Origin: Carallia brachiata
Lineage: Eukaryota; Streptophyta; Magnoliopsida; Malpighiales; Rhizophoraceae
Direction of reading: 5' to 3'
Length of the DNA stretch: 64,000 bases
Assembly (NCBI GenBank): GCA_021464245.1
Contig: JADCRB010000064.1
Location: forward strand, 2,549,044 to 2,613,043
Shown here in pieces: positions 50,913-62,765 of this stretch (position 1 is its first letter; every line of letters starts with the position of its first letter). Under the pieces are notes generated by a model. The model had not been told where the DNA came from, ran no database searches, and worked only from the letters and a program-made list of their open reading frames with translations. Position numbers and translations under genes: made by a program.

Positions 50913-53806
50913 AATATCACAGACAGCGATGTTGGATGTGAAGAAGACAAGTGCATTGGAGAAAGAAGTGGACTAGGCTTAAGTGTTTTTACGAGAGAGA
51001 GAGGGAGAGAGAGGGAGAGAGAGACCGTACACTTCTTTTTTGTTTGTGATCCTAATATTCTAAAACTGCATTTGACTTTAATTAATTTAGAGTCAAGTCG
51101 GATGAATTTGTAATAAGAATAAAGTTTTTTTGATGTTTATTTTTCTATATATAAAATTAAAATCTAAAATTTTATTTAAAAAAAATTAACTTTCTCACTA
51201 TTCAAACTAACAGCTATTAGTTAGATATACTTCTTCTATGTGTTCCCAACTTGGGGTTTAAATTCAAGTGGGCTAAGAGAAATATGTTCGTTTTTTAGTT
51301 AACAAAGTGGGCCTTTATGTGGATGTCTCAATACAACTCCATGTGATCATAGGACATTGATCCTGTCCAATCACAAGGCTTTATCCCTCAATTTCATAAA
51401 AAACCAGATCTTGCCACATTGTGTATCCTGTACCCTCAAACCGTGATTCTCGATAGTATAGTAATATGTATGGGAGATATTATATAATAATATTTACGTA
51501 ATAATAAAAAATAATAATATTATAGTATATATTATTGAATAGTTAAAATTTGTAAAAAAATAAATAAATAAATAATTAAAAATTATTAAATAAATTGTGT
51601 AATTATTTTAATATTATTTAAAATTAAAATTATATAGTAAAACTTGTATATCTAGCACATTCATGTATCACATTGAAAGACTCGAACATTCGGAAAATTT
51701 TTTTCCTTTCAATTCCTGATGGTAGTTAGTAACAGAGATCACAAAATTATTCAATGATAATATAATGTGGATCAGCGTTTATAATACATCTACTCCACCG
51801 TATTTATATAATTAAGGCTATATATATAATATATATGTATATGTGTCACAGAAAATAACGATGATACGAAAGATGTTTCTTTGTGTATAATTCTATGATA
51901 TTGACTCAAATTCTATATAATTAGTCTCCATTTTCTTGCCGCGGACCTCTACTTTTTTTGTTTTTATCAAAAAAATTACCTCGCTGTATGTGAGTTCTTG
52001 GATTCTTGAACCGGAGTCGGCTTTTAAGCCATTGACCTTTTTATTCAATCTCTATAGGAAAACTCACAACCAAAATATTAGTGAGTTTGAAACGACCTCC
52101 CCACAACCCGGTTATAGTGTTAACGAGTTTTAAACTCAATACTGCACGTTACAAGAAATTCCTTCATTCAGGGTAGAGCACAAGTACAGAAATTCGAATT
52201 CAAGTCAATACTAAAAGACATGCAAGATCACCATTAGACTATCATCTCCAATAGTATGGACCTCTTCTTTTTGGTCACCGATTGAAGCATATTCTGCATA
52301 AAACTATGCAAGATTTGAATTGGGTATTGAATTTACAGTAATTAACCAAGGAAATATCAATCTGTACAATGTCTCTCGTTCTGTAATCTTTTCTCATATC
52401 CTTGTTTGGGACACAACTACGTGATTGTTGCAACCTTTGATTGAGAAGCCTGACTCCACATGCCTTTTCCTTAGCGTACACGACATGACACGTGTCGTGT
52501 CTTGCGCTGGTACATTTTTATATTTGGGCTTTCGGGAGAAAAATTCTAAATGAGGCATAGACAATACAGAATTCCCATGCTTTGGTATAGTGTCATCACG
52601 TGTTGCAACAAAATTGCACTAATAAACTCTTTGCTTCTCTAATCTTCTGTTTTTCATTAATTACTTAGAGGTGAATATTCCGAATTTATTAATTAATTAG
52701 TTTTATAAGACTGGAAACTAAATTAAATCACCTGACATTACTTGATTAAGTTCCTAAACGCCAGTCCCAATCTAATTTTTGTTGAGCTTCTAATATAAAT
52801 TTATAAAAAATTCTTAATCATTAAATTCTTTGAAAAGTCTCTCTCTATTCCCTATCTCTATGCTTGTTGCCACGAAGTCCGCAAAACAACTTGAATTTGG
52901 ATGCGAAACAACAACTTTGTGAGTTGGGAATTACCTTCCTGAACTAGCTAACAGTTTCTAATCCTGCTCGATGAAACAAGTTAACAACTTGCCTCTTTTT
53001 TTTTTTTTGATGAATCATAAGTTGCTGTTATTAAAAGATGAAAAATACACTAGATGTATTGCTTCCAGACAGAACCTATCTAAAACCAGAAAACACACTA
53101 TGTGGCCTTTTTTAATTGTTTTGATTCTTTGGCACTTGGAACCTTAAAAATAATGAGACTCAGATTTCATTGCCTCCTTCGTCCCACATACATAATCTTG
53201 TTTTAGATTTCTTTTGCGTTCCAGTACGATTTAGAATTTTATACTTTGTCTTTTGTACGTGGGTGTGTACGAGAGAGGGGAAAAAAAAAAGAATCCTATA
53301 AAATGATAGCCTAAAATAGAACCAAATAGATTAATCCAGACGGTGATTACTTTATGGTCAAAGACTAATAACAATTAACTAATTTTTAGTTTGATTTATG
53401 TTGAATAGAAAATGGGGCATGTAACTTGGGCAAAATTTCCTGTATATATCCACCTTACTTGCGTAGAAAGCCCTCATCATACGCCAAAATTTGTGGTTCT
53501 CCGCCCACTCACTCAAGCTATAGAAAGTAAAATTGACCAAACCTTACTCTGTCATTAACTCCAACTCTTAGATGGTACCCTTCAATGTGTTAGTCCATGT
53601 GAATAATAGAATTGACCAAACCATGTTGGTTCATTGAACTGCAAGTCCGAATAACAGCCACCCCTACATGTTAGTCCATGTGAGTTTTCTGTGAGAAGAT
53701 TCAGGCAGTAGAATCACATCAGTGTATTCGTATACATCATGATCTTGATTTTTGATGGCGAAATATGAAAGTCTAATCACACGGACTAGAAAAACTGACT
53801 GGGAAT

Positions 53807-53980
53807 ACTAATGAAATAAAGTCACAGTACAATCTATCGATTAAATTGTGCAACCAAATGATTATTAGTTGTAACAAAAAATCGATAAAAAATACGTTAA
53901 TTTTGCAGGTTTTTTGTTACAAATAATAATTGTTCGGTTACACAATTTAATCAGTAGATTGCACTGTGACTCTTCTTAGT
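53807..53980. mobile_element. Foldback MITE with about 65-bp arms
   Basis: The left arm reads GTCACAGTACAATCTATCGA, then TTAAATTGTGCAACC, then TTGTAACAAAAAA. The reverse complement of the right arm reads GTCACAGTGCAATCTACTGA, then TTAAATTGTGTAACC, then TTGTAACAAAAAA. The match extends outward to ACTAA at both ends. It is a non-coding, high-quality hairpin. No clear target-site duplication was found. Confidence 0.7.
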
Positions 53981-56119
53981 CTTTTTTTTTTCTGCTTGTG
54001 TATGTTTTTCGTGTATATAAAATTGAAAACATTTTCACAAAATACCACTCCATGAATTTTTTTTGTTTTTGTCTATTGAGACCAAATCATCACTACCCAC
54101 GATATCTAATGGGCGGGCATAACTAACTATTTCTATTGCTCCTTACAAGTCAATTTTTCTTTTGTTTGTTGCATTGTGCTTCTCTCTCGAGCGTAAATGA
54201 TGGAGTTTAGGCCAAAAGGAGGCTACTAAATGAGTCTGGTAAATGTGTTATCATGGCTCAGTGGGACTCCTACAACATCTTGGGTTAGAAACTCTATTAA
54301 GTGATTTGTGTTTGTTCTTTTTGATGCAACACTATGTCCACGACGTGACATATGGGCTGTTTGATCATGCAAAGCCAGGAATTGTGGCAAATCCGAGCAA
54401 ATGCTACCTTTGGATAAATTTCCTTTCCTACATTTAGGAAGATGGGCAAGTTAAAATCTAATGTCAGTTAGACAGTTACTTCCGTACATGAAGTCTAGTT
54501 TACATCATCCTTACGATTTTCATTTTTCACATAAAGTTCACACTCGTCAAGTTAAACATCACACGCCAAACTACAGTAAATGAAAGTTAGCGTATTATAA
54601 TTTAATTTTTAGGTTCACAAAGACATTATTAGACAATGGATTAATGCACGTCTATTTAAACATATAAGAGTACTATTTCATTTACACAATTACGCAGCAA
54701 AATGAGTATAGGTGTTTGTTATGTTTATTCATTTGTTTTAAAAGTATAATAGATACTTGTTTTATGAATCAAATTAAAAAAATCTCGAAATATAATCGTG
54801 GACAAAGTAAGTGACAATGACTCAAATATTAATCCTAGAAAAGCTAATAACTTAAATATTAATTAGTTATAGTCCTTTTTTTTGTTAATTACAATGTTAA
54901 AAGTTGAATTAGAATACCCGACATACAATAAATGATGTTTTGGCACATGCACACCTACTTTGTTGAGAAGTAAGGTGCATCTTTTTCCAGTACCCATTTG
55001 CTTTATCCTTCGATGGGTATAAGTGTAATTATGGGCTAACGCCCGTTCCTTTAACTACCTTCACTTCTCCTTTTATTCCGGTTAGATTTTGGAAGAAGAA
55101 TCCCAACCACACGCTCGCTTGCCCCCCAATCTATGGTAATAATTTCTCGACAATAAGTCAAGACAACCGTAAATCTGCGCACCTTGTATGTGTGGAAAAT
55201 GTTTCAAAAAAGACATGAGCATGCCAAATTGACCCATTTTAGTCTTCTTTGTACTCTTTTTTTTTTTTTTTAATTATGAGAAGGAAAAAGTTTGTTAAGT
55301 TCACTTAGAGAATTTAAAAGTAGTAATAAAGTGATATGAATCGTTAGATAATTAAATTTATAAAAAATTAAAAAATATATTAATTGTCAAATAACATTGA
55401 ATAAAACTATTTATTTAAAATTATCTAGTATTACCCTTATAAAAATTGCTAAAGTTTATAACAAAGAAAGAAATAAGCATGCCAAATTGATCTATTTAGT
55501 ATTTTACGTACCGGTAGGCTTGCTTGCATTTTTGACCTTTCACTTTTTGGTAAAAAAAAGTTTGACCATTAACCATACACAATTGTGATAGTCCCCACTT
55601 GGAAGTTAATTGCCTCCGCTCGCAGGTACATAATAGACTTAAAGGTTTTCTACGTTTCCTTTTACAAATTCAAATTCTCAACCACAAAAGGTCTTCTTGA
55701 AAGTACTTTTCACTCTAAGTGGCACAACAAATATATTAATTAACAATATCGAAGGATAAAGTTTATATTAGGAGCAATTATTAAATTATATATTCGTTAC
55801 AAACTACAAAATGTGATATATGTATTTTTTTTTGACAAATGTTGATCTTCTGGGTGTCCTCTACCAGAAATGCCATTAATAAGATTTATATGCTGATAAA
55901 AAAAATTTAAAAAAAAAACTACATAATGTGAAGTCATGTATATGTCACAATTTGTTCGTTTAAAGGGAAAAGTTCATTTGGGTACCCCTAGATTTTTTGA
56001 CCGAAACTTAATATGCTTCATTACTGTGTAAGATTCAAATTCAACAAAAGAGTTAGCGCCTCAAGTGAGTTGCTAACTCAGCCATGGGGACATGAACTCG
56101 CTCTTAACTGTTTAGTAAT

Positions 56120-56386
56120 CTAATCAAAAAGTTTGTTAGCGCATCTTGGAATACATACATAAGAGCAAGAATTAACCGAGCACAGCAAATTCAAAATATC
56201 AACTAAGATTGGGGTGATTTCCACTGACCATAGTTTCCTACCACTGTGAATGGCAGACCTGATGATTTCAGAGTCCGTTTCAAGGATAGAGCTGGGGGCG
56301 TCCATCCTGGAGATAAGTTGGAGACCCGCGATAACACTTTTGGCTTCTGCTACCAAAGCTGACCCTTGGATTTGATGCAATATCAT
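56120..56386 (-). mobile_element. LINE-type RNase H domain fragment
   Basis: An 88-residue frame resembling the C-terminal RNase H-like domain (RVT_3 type) of plant non-LTR retrotransposons: ALVAEAKSVIAGLQLISRMD, then ILETDSEIIRSAIHSG, ending with CSYVCIPRCANKLFD, where intact copies have a His-x-Pro-Arg-x-x-Asn motif. The conserved acidic E (AEAK) and D (ETDS) are present, but the first active-site strand, the final LA/D motif and all reverse transcriptase sequence are missing. It is a dead remnant, not a gene. Confidence 0.65.
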
Positions 56387-57392
56387 TTACTTGTTTGTGG
56401 TTCAATTTGTATTACTTTAGTGGCAAATGTTAATAAATTAAGGAACCACCTTTAGAATTTTGTTAAATATGAATGTGTAGTGCACACATTTTCGCTACTT
56501 GATATACATGGTAGACATGTGATAAATCAAATTTTAAATTCGTTTTATTTTCATATTTCAGCCATGAAAGAAAATTTTAGAAAAAAAAATTAAAAGATGG
56601 GAAACACCGCCGACACAATTGGGTTTTAAACCCGTCAATTAATTTATGAAGTCATTTGCCCATCCACTAGAGAAATAAATGGCAGAGATGTTGCACGGTT
56701 TTATAATTGTTTACACAAATTGTTATTAGTACGTAGAAATACGATTAGTCATAGAATTATTATACGCATGCATGGCAAAGTTCTTAAGAAGCACACAAAC
56801 TTAAGATCATGCATTGATCAATTTGGCAGGTGTGCTAAACCACTATGATGAGAACAAGTTAGCTTTGAATACATTTATCAATGTTTTTTTTTTTTTTTGG
56901 GTTCTTCAATTTCAAGTGAATCTTCTCCATTAAGAAGGCCTTATTACTTAAAATCCGCCATCTCCATTCATTACTTAATTAAGGAATTAATTAGTTTTTT
57001 CAACGACATTGCTTCACCATAAAATAACCATTAACGAAATTTGAAAACTTTCGAGCAATCAAGTCCATTGATTATTATAAAAAAAAAAAAAAAAGCATTC
57101 CATTAATGTTCATAGTTTCTTTATAAAGGCAACAAATTAGATGGAGCAAGGATACAATAAAGTAAATACTACTAATAATGGGTCATTCAAATTAAAGAAC
57201 TAGTGCTTGTATAGTAGCCTGAACCTAATAATCCGGAAAAAATTCAACGAACAGTGTAAAAATAACAGACAATTATCCGGCATTGTTGGGCTTGAAGATC
57301 ATTTTCTCCACAATTAAACATGTATTCGTTGAATGCATGAGAAGAGTTAAATCTGACCCCACCCAACAAGCTTGTCAGTCAGCCGACCATCC

Positions 57393-57550
57393 TTGAATTT
57401 AATCACCGCCAATTAGTTGAAAAAGAAAATTTTACTGTACAATGTACTTTAAATAATATTAAAATAATTAATATTTGAATTTAATTACACCAATTAGTTG
57501 AAAAAGAAAAACTCACTATACAACTGTACTTTAATAATATTAAAGCAGTT
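57393..57550. repeat. Two-copy tandem duplication of about 80 bp
   Basis: TTGAATTTAATCACCGCCAA starts at 57393 and TTGAATTTAATTACACCAAT at 57475. Both continue with AATTAGTTGAAAAAGAAAA, an ACTGTAC/ACTATAC-type segment and GTACTTTAA(A)TAATATTAAA. It is a diverged direct repeat. Confidence 0.75.
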
Positions 57551-59128
57551 ACGTGACTCATTAACAATATTTAATAATTTATTTATTTTTAATTTTTTAA
57601 AATTTAATTATTTAATAATTTATATGACTTTGATATTTTTTAAAGAAAATTATTTTGTTGGTTTTTTTTTTTTGACACAGGGTCTATTGTACTGTATACA
57701 GTCGATTGACTGCGGCAAGGGGCGAGAAAAAAATACAGTTTTTATAGCATTCAAATGTTGACCACGTACCAATTGCAAGCAAGGCCACTCCGGAAACTGC
57801 TAACGTTTGTCGATATTCAACTCAATTGGCCCTAACTCCCAGTGAGCACACGCATATTACTGCACATACGTGTCCAATCTCAGCCGTTAATTGTTCCCCG
57901 GGGTTGGTAAGAAAGTTGATTAGATGTATAAATGCAATTAACATAAAAACTACAAATTTGTATCTAACATGTTCTTTCTTTATCTAGTATTGGAGACTAC
58001 GATACTGATATTTAACTTATTGTTTACATGTTATGAAGGATGAAAATCTGAACTACTCGACTAAAAATCGATTGTTGTTAAACGATAGGCTGCCTCCTAA
58101 ATTGTAATCATGCATGGCATTGGCAAACCACTAGTAGTTGTCTTTACGGGGAGGAGCAAACCGCTAGTAATTGTCTTGTTTCGGAATATCGGAATTTTGG
58201 GCTTTTTTTTTTTTTATAATATAGTTTACAATGAACTCTATTGGACATATAAGGAGAAAAAGAAATAAAATTAACAGAAATTAAATCTCTCATCTCGTAG
58301 TTAAGGAGCATTCCCTTAACTATTAAAACAAAATGCTCAATCTCAGAATTTTGGGCATTTCTGGACCACAAGAACACCATGGGAACTGGACCAAAGGGAA
58401 AATGTGTCATTGTCTAGCCAAATTGGTCTCCCTTTCTCAAGTGAAAATCGCAAGACCATCTCTCTGTCGGGCCCTGATTAATGGACTGTTAAATGAAATC
58501 AGATCACCTAGTAAGAGAAGCCCAAGAACTCTTTAGTAAGGATTTTCGAAGGGCACTAGCCCAATAACATATACCCAATAACATATAAGTCCAATGGCAT
58601 TGCCATAGATCCACTTCATGAAATTGTGTCATTGTCATCGTTTTCTTACCCCCTTGATCGATACGTAGCAACTTATGCTTATGCAAAAGCTAATGTGACA
58701 AAAATTTTGAAGATGAATCCATACTCGTCTACATATAAGAACTTCTTTATAATTTTAATTAGAAAATCATAAATATGAAATTAAAAAATCAAAATATTCT
58801 CAAAAGTAAAAGAGAGATGATAATAATACTTATTTTTTAACAGGTAATTTTACTTTAACTAAACAAATTAAAAGAGAAAAAAGGGCAAAAAGAAAGATAT
58901 ATAGATAAAAGAATTCTACTTGCGTCTTAATAATTTTTACACCAAATCCTCCATTAAAAAGAAAAGGAAAAATCTTTATAGGTAATCTTAATCCCTTCCA
59001 ATTCAATTTCAAGCAGGGTCATCAATTTGATTTAGTATATTTAAAATGATTCCATTCTTTCCAAATAATCTTCTCGCTAGGAAAAGTTGCAATGTTTGAC
59101 TCAGTTATAAATTTTGTGGGTCAATCTC

Positions 59129-59172
<44 letters not shown>

Positions 59173-59173
59173 G
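59129..59173. repeat. (GA)n microsatellite
   Basis: GA run with a single AA interruption near 59155. Confidence 0.85.
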
Positions 59174-60142
59174 GTATTGAAAAGGTGGTCACGGCATAGA
59201 ATGAGATGTTATGCTGCAATTGGGCCGCTTGTTGTTTGCACTGGGAGGTCGGGGCCAGTGGGCCCGACAGTCCGGGCTAGCCATCCCTGTCACTGCGGAC
59301 ACTGAGTGGATTTAGGGTTGTATCTTATCAGTGCCGTGACTGAAGTCAGTGCACTGCCCCACTGGCTATTCACGCGATGAACTCGTTTAAAGACAATTAT
59401 TTTCCCCCTTTGTGGCAAAGCAACTTTTATGATGTACCACCCTAAAAAAAAAATCTCAAAACAGTATAAATCCTCAATTATTTTTATAAATATATATTTG
59501 TTATTAAAATTTTTTTTTACCTGTTCAAATATCAGTTAAATCGATTTAATCAATTAAACTTAAAATTACTAGATTTTTTGATTCGATAACTAATCTAGTT
59601 TTGAAAATATAAGAGTGTCTTTTCATAAATGTTAAACGCATTTATCTAAGAGTGTCCTCACTGCAAATCAGTTATAGAATGTGTATTTTGTTTAATGAAT
59701 AAATGAAATTCATTTAATTTATTAAAATTTAATATGTCATGCATTTTTTAGTGCCATCTGATAGTTTAACCTTTTAGTTCTGGTATCAGGGTTTTTGGAA
59801 CTCAACCGTCCTACCTGTCTTTCGCATGATTAAATTTTGTTTCCAACACAGAACCGTGACGCCTCAACACCTTAGGCTAGACTCAAATCCATGTTGATCA
59901 TAAAAGGCCAAAATGGTACGAACAATGAAAAGGGTTGGGCTTGGACCCATCATAAGTGGCTGGTAGTCGACATTTGTAGGCTCAACTCTTAAGAATCCTC
60001 GACGAGAACATGGACAAGAGACTGCCAAACTCAAAGGAGAGGACCCCTACAAGTCCAGAATTTAATGGGTACGCATACATGCAAGACTGATTGTACGCTC
60101 GGCATCTGCCATTATCACCAAAGTTTTCATCATGTGATATGT

Positions 60143-60434
60143 CGGAATAACCAATTTTTTAAATTTAAATTTTTATAATTTTTTTTATTTAATACTTAAA
60201 TCTTTTAAGTATTTTATTAAAAACTTAAACATTTATTCTTTTTTCTATTCAAGTCCTTTTGTATGATTTACCGTTAATTTTTTCGTTAAATCTAACAGAA
60301 ACAAGTGGAAATAATATTAAAGTTGATTTGAATAGAAAAAAATAAAAGTTTAGACTTTAAATAAAAAACTTAAAAAGTTTAGGCATAAAATAAAAAAAAT
60401 TACAAAAATTTAAGTTTAAAAAGTTAGTTATCCG
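60143..60434. mobile_element. Mutator-like MITE with perfect 10-bp target-site duplication
   Basis: TGTGATATGT occurs directly before (60133-60142) and after (60435-60444) the element. The left end CGGAATAACCAATTTTTTAA and the reverse complement of the right end CGGATAACTAACTTTTTAAA start long imperfect inverted repeats of about 100 bases each, so the 292-bp element is almost entirely hairpin. It has no coding capacity. The duplication length and long arms fit the Mutator superfamily. Confidence 0.85.
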
Positions 60435-61559
60435 TGTGATATGTCTTATGTTTTGCTTATTTTCTTTTACATCCAGAAATTGCAAGTGCATTCTGTAGGT
60501 ACAAGTTATTTGCAATGGACTAATCGGTAAATGATTCTGAATGAAAGGTCCTCTTTAAAATCAAACTTCTCTTTTTTTTTCTAACCATCGTTTTGTAGGG
60601 CCCCAATATCTCAATTTCCATGCCCTCGTACGGGTTTCCATTCTGCTTCTCGTGTTCTTTGCCAGTCCGCTTTTCTTTTTCACTCCGTCTTGTTGGCTAC
60701 ATCAAAGAGATGTTCTTGTTTCAAATGGCAATAAAATGATATAAACAGTTAAAAAATTGAATTCATGAAAATAATGAGATGCCGTTGGAAAGAACTAGTT
60801 ATTAAATCAGAAATATCAACACTTCACTGTCGGAAATAATAGTAGTGGAAATCTATGCGTTTGAAATTGTAGCCAGGAAAATCCAACTGTGTACGGGAAA
60901 GGGCATCTATCTAGCTATCTATCGAGGTCCATTCACAGAATGGTACACAGCTGGGCCCTTCTTAAGTTTATCATGATCTCCACTTTGGAAACCCCAGGCG
61001 TATACTTTTCATCCAGGGAAACTTCACCCATATAGTGCTTCACAATAATTCATGCCCTTTGCTGCAGATCAATGTGTCCCCATTTTACTTTTAGGAGATA
61101 AGCTAGGTTCTTTGTTGCTTTTTTAATGCTTGTGACGCTAATGGGGCTTAAACCCAGAAAGGAAAAAGGAAAAGTTGCTCTTATCTTAACCTGAAAAGAA
61201 CAATTTAGCGACCACATGCAATGGGGAAAGCAACATGAAGAAAAGTTTCTGAAGTATGCTTTTTTTAATACCGTATATGACTTACCACTTACAAAAGGAG
61301 GAGGAAAAGCTATCAACGCCAACCAAACCAGATGGACAACAGGCCTATGCACCATTTGGGTATCAATAATGGAACAATTGGTGGGCCTTTGGAATTGGGA
61401 TACTACTGGTAGTTATCAATATAGTCTCCACATTCCCATATCTACAACTGTCATCATCATTCAAAAATGTAGAGAAAAATAGAAACATAAGGTTAATGGG
61501 ACCCAACCCAAAATAATTACCAACCAACAAGGCCATGTTGCTTCAAACAAATCCCTGTG

Positions 61560-62765
61560 TCATATGTGATGGAGCTGTAGCTGCAAAAGTCTAGAGTAAG
61601 CCCCATCAGCTCGGCTAATTAGTTCAGCATGGCTACCTTGCTCCACAATCCGTCCATCTTGCACAACCCCAATACTATCCACTGCTCTAATGGTGGATAA
61701 CCGATGAGCCACAAGCACAGTGGTTCGGCCCCTCATCAACCTTTCTAGTGCTTCTTGTAGTACACATTCTGATTCAGCATCGAGTGCACTTGTGGCCTCA
61801 TCTAGCAGGAGTATTGCTGGGTCCTTGAGAACAGCTCTGGCAATTGCAATTCTTTGCTTTTGCCCCCCAGAGAGCTGGACTCCTCTCTCACCGACTGGTG
61901 TTTTATAACCATCAGGCAATGCACTAACAAAACCGTGCACGTTGGCTGCTCTAGCAGCTTCAATTACTTCAGCTTCAGTTGCTCCATCTTTTCCATAGGC
62001 AATGTTATCGAAAATGCTTGACGCAAAGAGGGCTGGCTCTTGTTGAACCAATCCAATTTTAAGTCTAAGAGACTTCAAATTTAGTCGTCGACTGTCCTTC
62101 CCATCAATCATAACTTTTCCAGCAGTTGGATCATAGAAACGCTCAATCAATGCAATCACAGAACTTTTTCCACTTCCACTAGCTCCAACAAGGGCCTGGC
62201 TTTGACCAGCTCGAATTCTAAGGTTCAGGTCCTTAAAGACTGGAACATCAGGTCGTGAAGGGTATGCAAAATCAACATGCCTTAGTTCAATTTCCCCACG
62301 AATTGATTCAACAGGCTCTGCCTCGGGATCATCAGGGTCAATCTTAGTTGACCGGTCCAGTATTGAAAAAACAGAACCAACAGCTTCCCCACCCCTGATA
62401 ATCTCAGGAGCAAGGCTAACAGTTTCTGCTACTGAATTAGCAGTGATGACCAGGACAACGAAAACCTTAATAACTTTTGAGAATGTGGAGACCCCTTTGT
62501 TAACAAGGTGGGCGCCATACCAAAGAATGAGAGCCTCCGAGGCATAGAGAGCAAGCTGGGACATGCCAAAGAGAAGGCCAGAAGTTTGGCTTCTGCGTAG
62601 ACTACGAAGCTGAGGAACACGAAGCTCACTGCAGAATAAAGAGGATCTTTTTTGGGCATTAAAAGCTGCTACAGTTCTGATATTGCTCACTCCTTCACCA
62701 GCAATCATGCTAGTCTTTGCATGGGCCTTGGCTGTGTCTCCAGCAAACCCCTTGAGAGAAAGTTG
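61560..62765 (-). CDS. ABCB19: ABCB19-like auxin-transporting ABC protein, last exon (partial)
   Basis: Last exon of a plasma-membrane P-glycoprotein. ABCB19 exports auxin and has been linked to brassinosteroid transport. The exon starts after acceptor ATTACAG (CAACTTTCTC at 62765) and gives the last 401 residues, ending RLLQLQLHHI at the stop at 61560. It covers the end of the second membrane domain (QLSLKGFAGDTAKAHAKTS, then KVFVVLVITANSVAETVSLA) and the whole second nucleotide-binding domain: Walker A GASGSGKSS, Q-loop VQQEPALFAS, signature LSGGQKQRIAIARA, Walker B ILLLDEATSALD and H-loop AHRLST. All catalytic residues are intact. Earlier exons lie beyond the window. ABCB19 is next to a glutaredoxin gene and PRE5 in Arabidopsis. 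Confidence 0.93.
   Translation of the reverse strand, partial: QLSLKGFAGDTAKAHAKTSMIAGEGVSNIRTVAAFNAQKRSSLFCSELRVPQLRSLRRSQTSGLLFGMSQLALYASEALILWYGAHLVNKGVSTFSKVIKVFVVLVITANSVAETVSLAPEIIRGGEAVGSVFSILDRSTKIDPDDPEAEPVESIRGEIELRHVDFAYPSRPDVPVFKDLNLRIRAGQSQALVGASGSGKSSVIALIERFYDPTAGKVMIDGKDSRRLNLKSLRLKIGLVQQEPALFASSIFDNIAYGKDGATEAEVIEAARAANVHGFVSALPDGYKTPVGERGVQLSGGQKQRIAIARAVLKDPAILLLDEATSALDAESECVLQEALERLMRGRTTVLVAHRLSTIRAVDSIGVVQDGRIVEQGSHAELISRADGAYSRLLQLQLHHI

Larger units (their letters stand above)
51030..61559. other. Gene-poor stretch between PRE and ABCB19
   Basis: About 10 kb without a recognisable gene. It holds a foldback MITE (53807-53980), a LINE RNase H fragment (56120-56386), an 80-bp tandem duplication (57393-57550), a (GA)n run at 59129-59173 followed by a GC-richer block to about 59370, and a Mutator-like element (60143-60434). 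The remaining short open frames have no domain features. Confidence 0.5.

Noticed and set aside
52150..52270. Minus-strand TAGTCTAATGGT and AATTCGAATT, possible tRNA-derived SINE
   Set aside because: The boxes are weak and no 3' tail or target-site duplication was found.
59775..59800. TGGTATCAGGG resembling a Copia primer-binding site
   Set aside because: It deviates from TGGTATCAGAGC and no LTR or gag/pol sequence is next to it.
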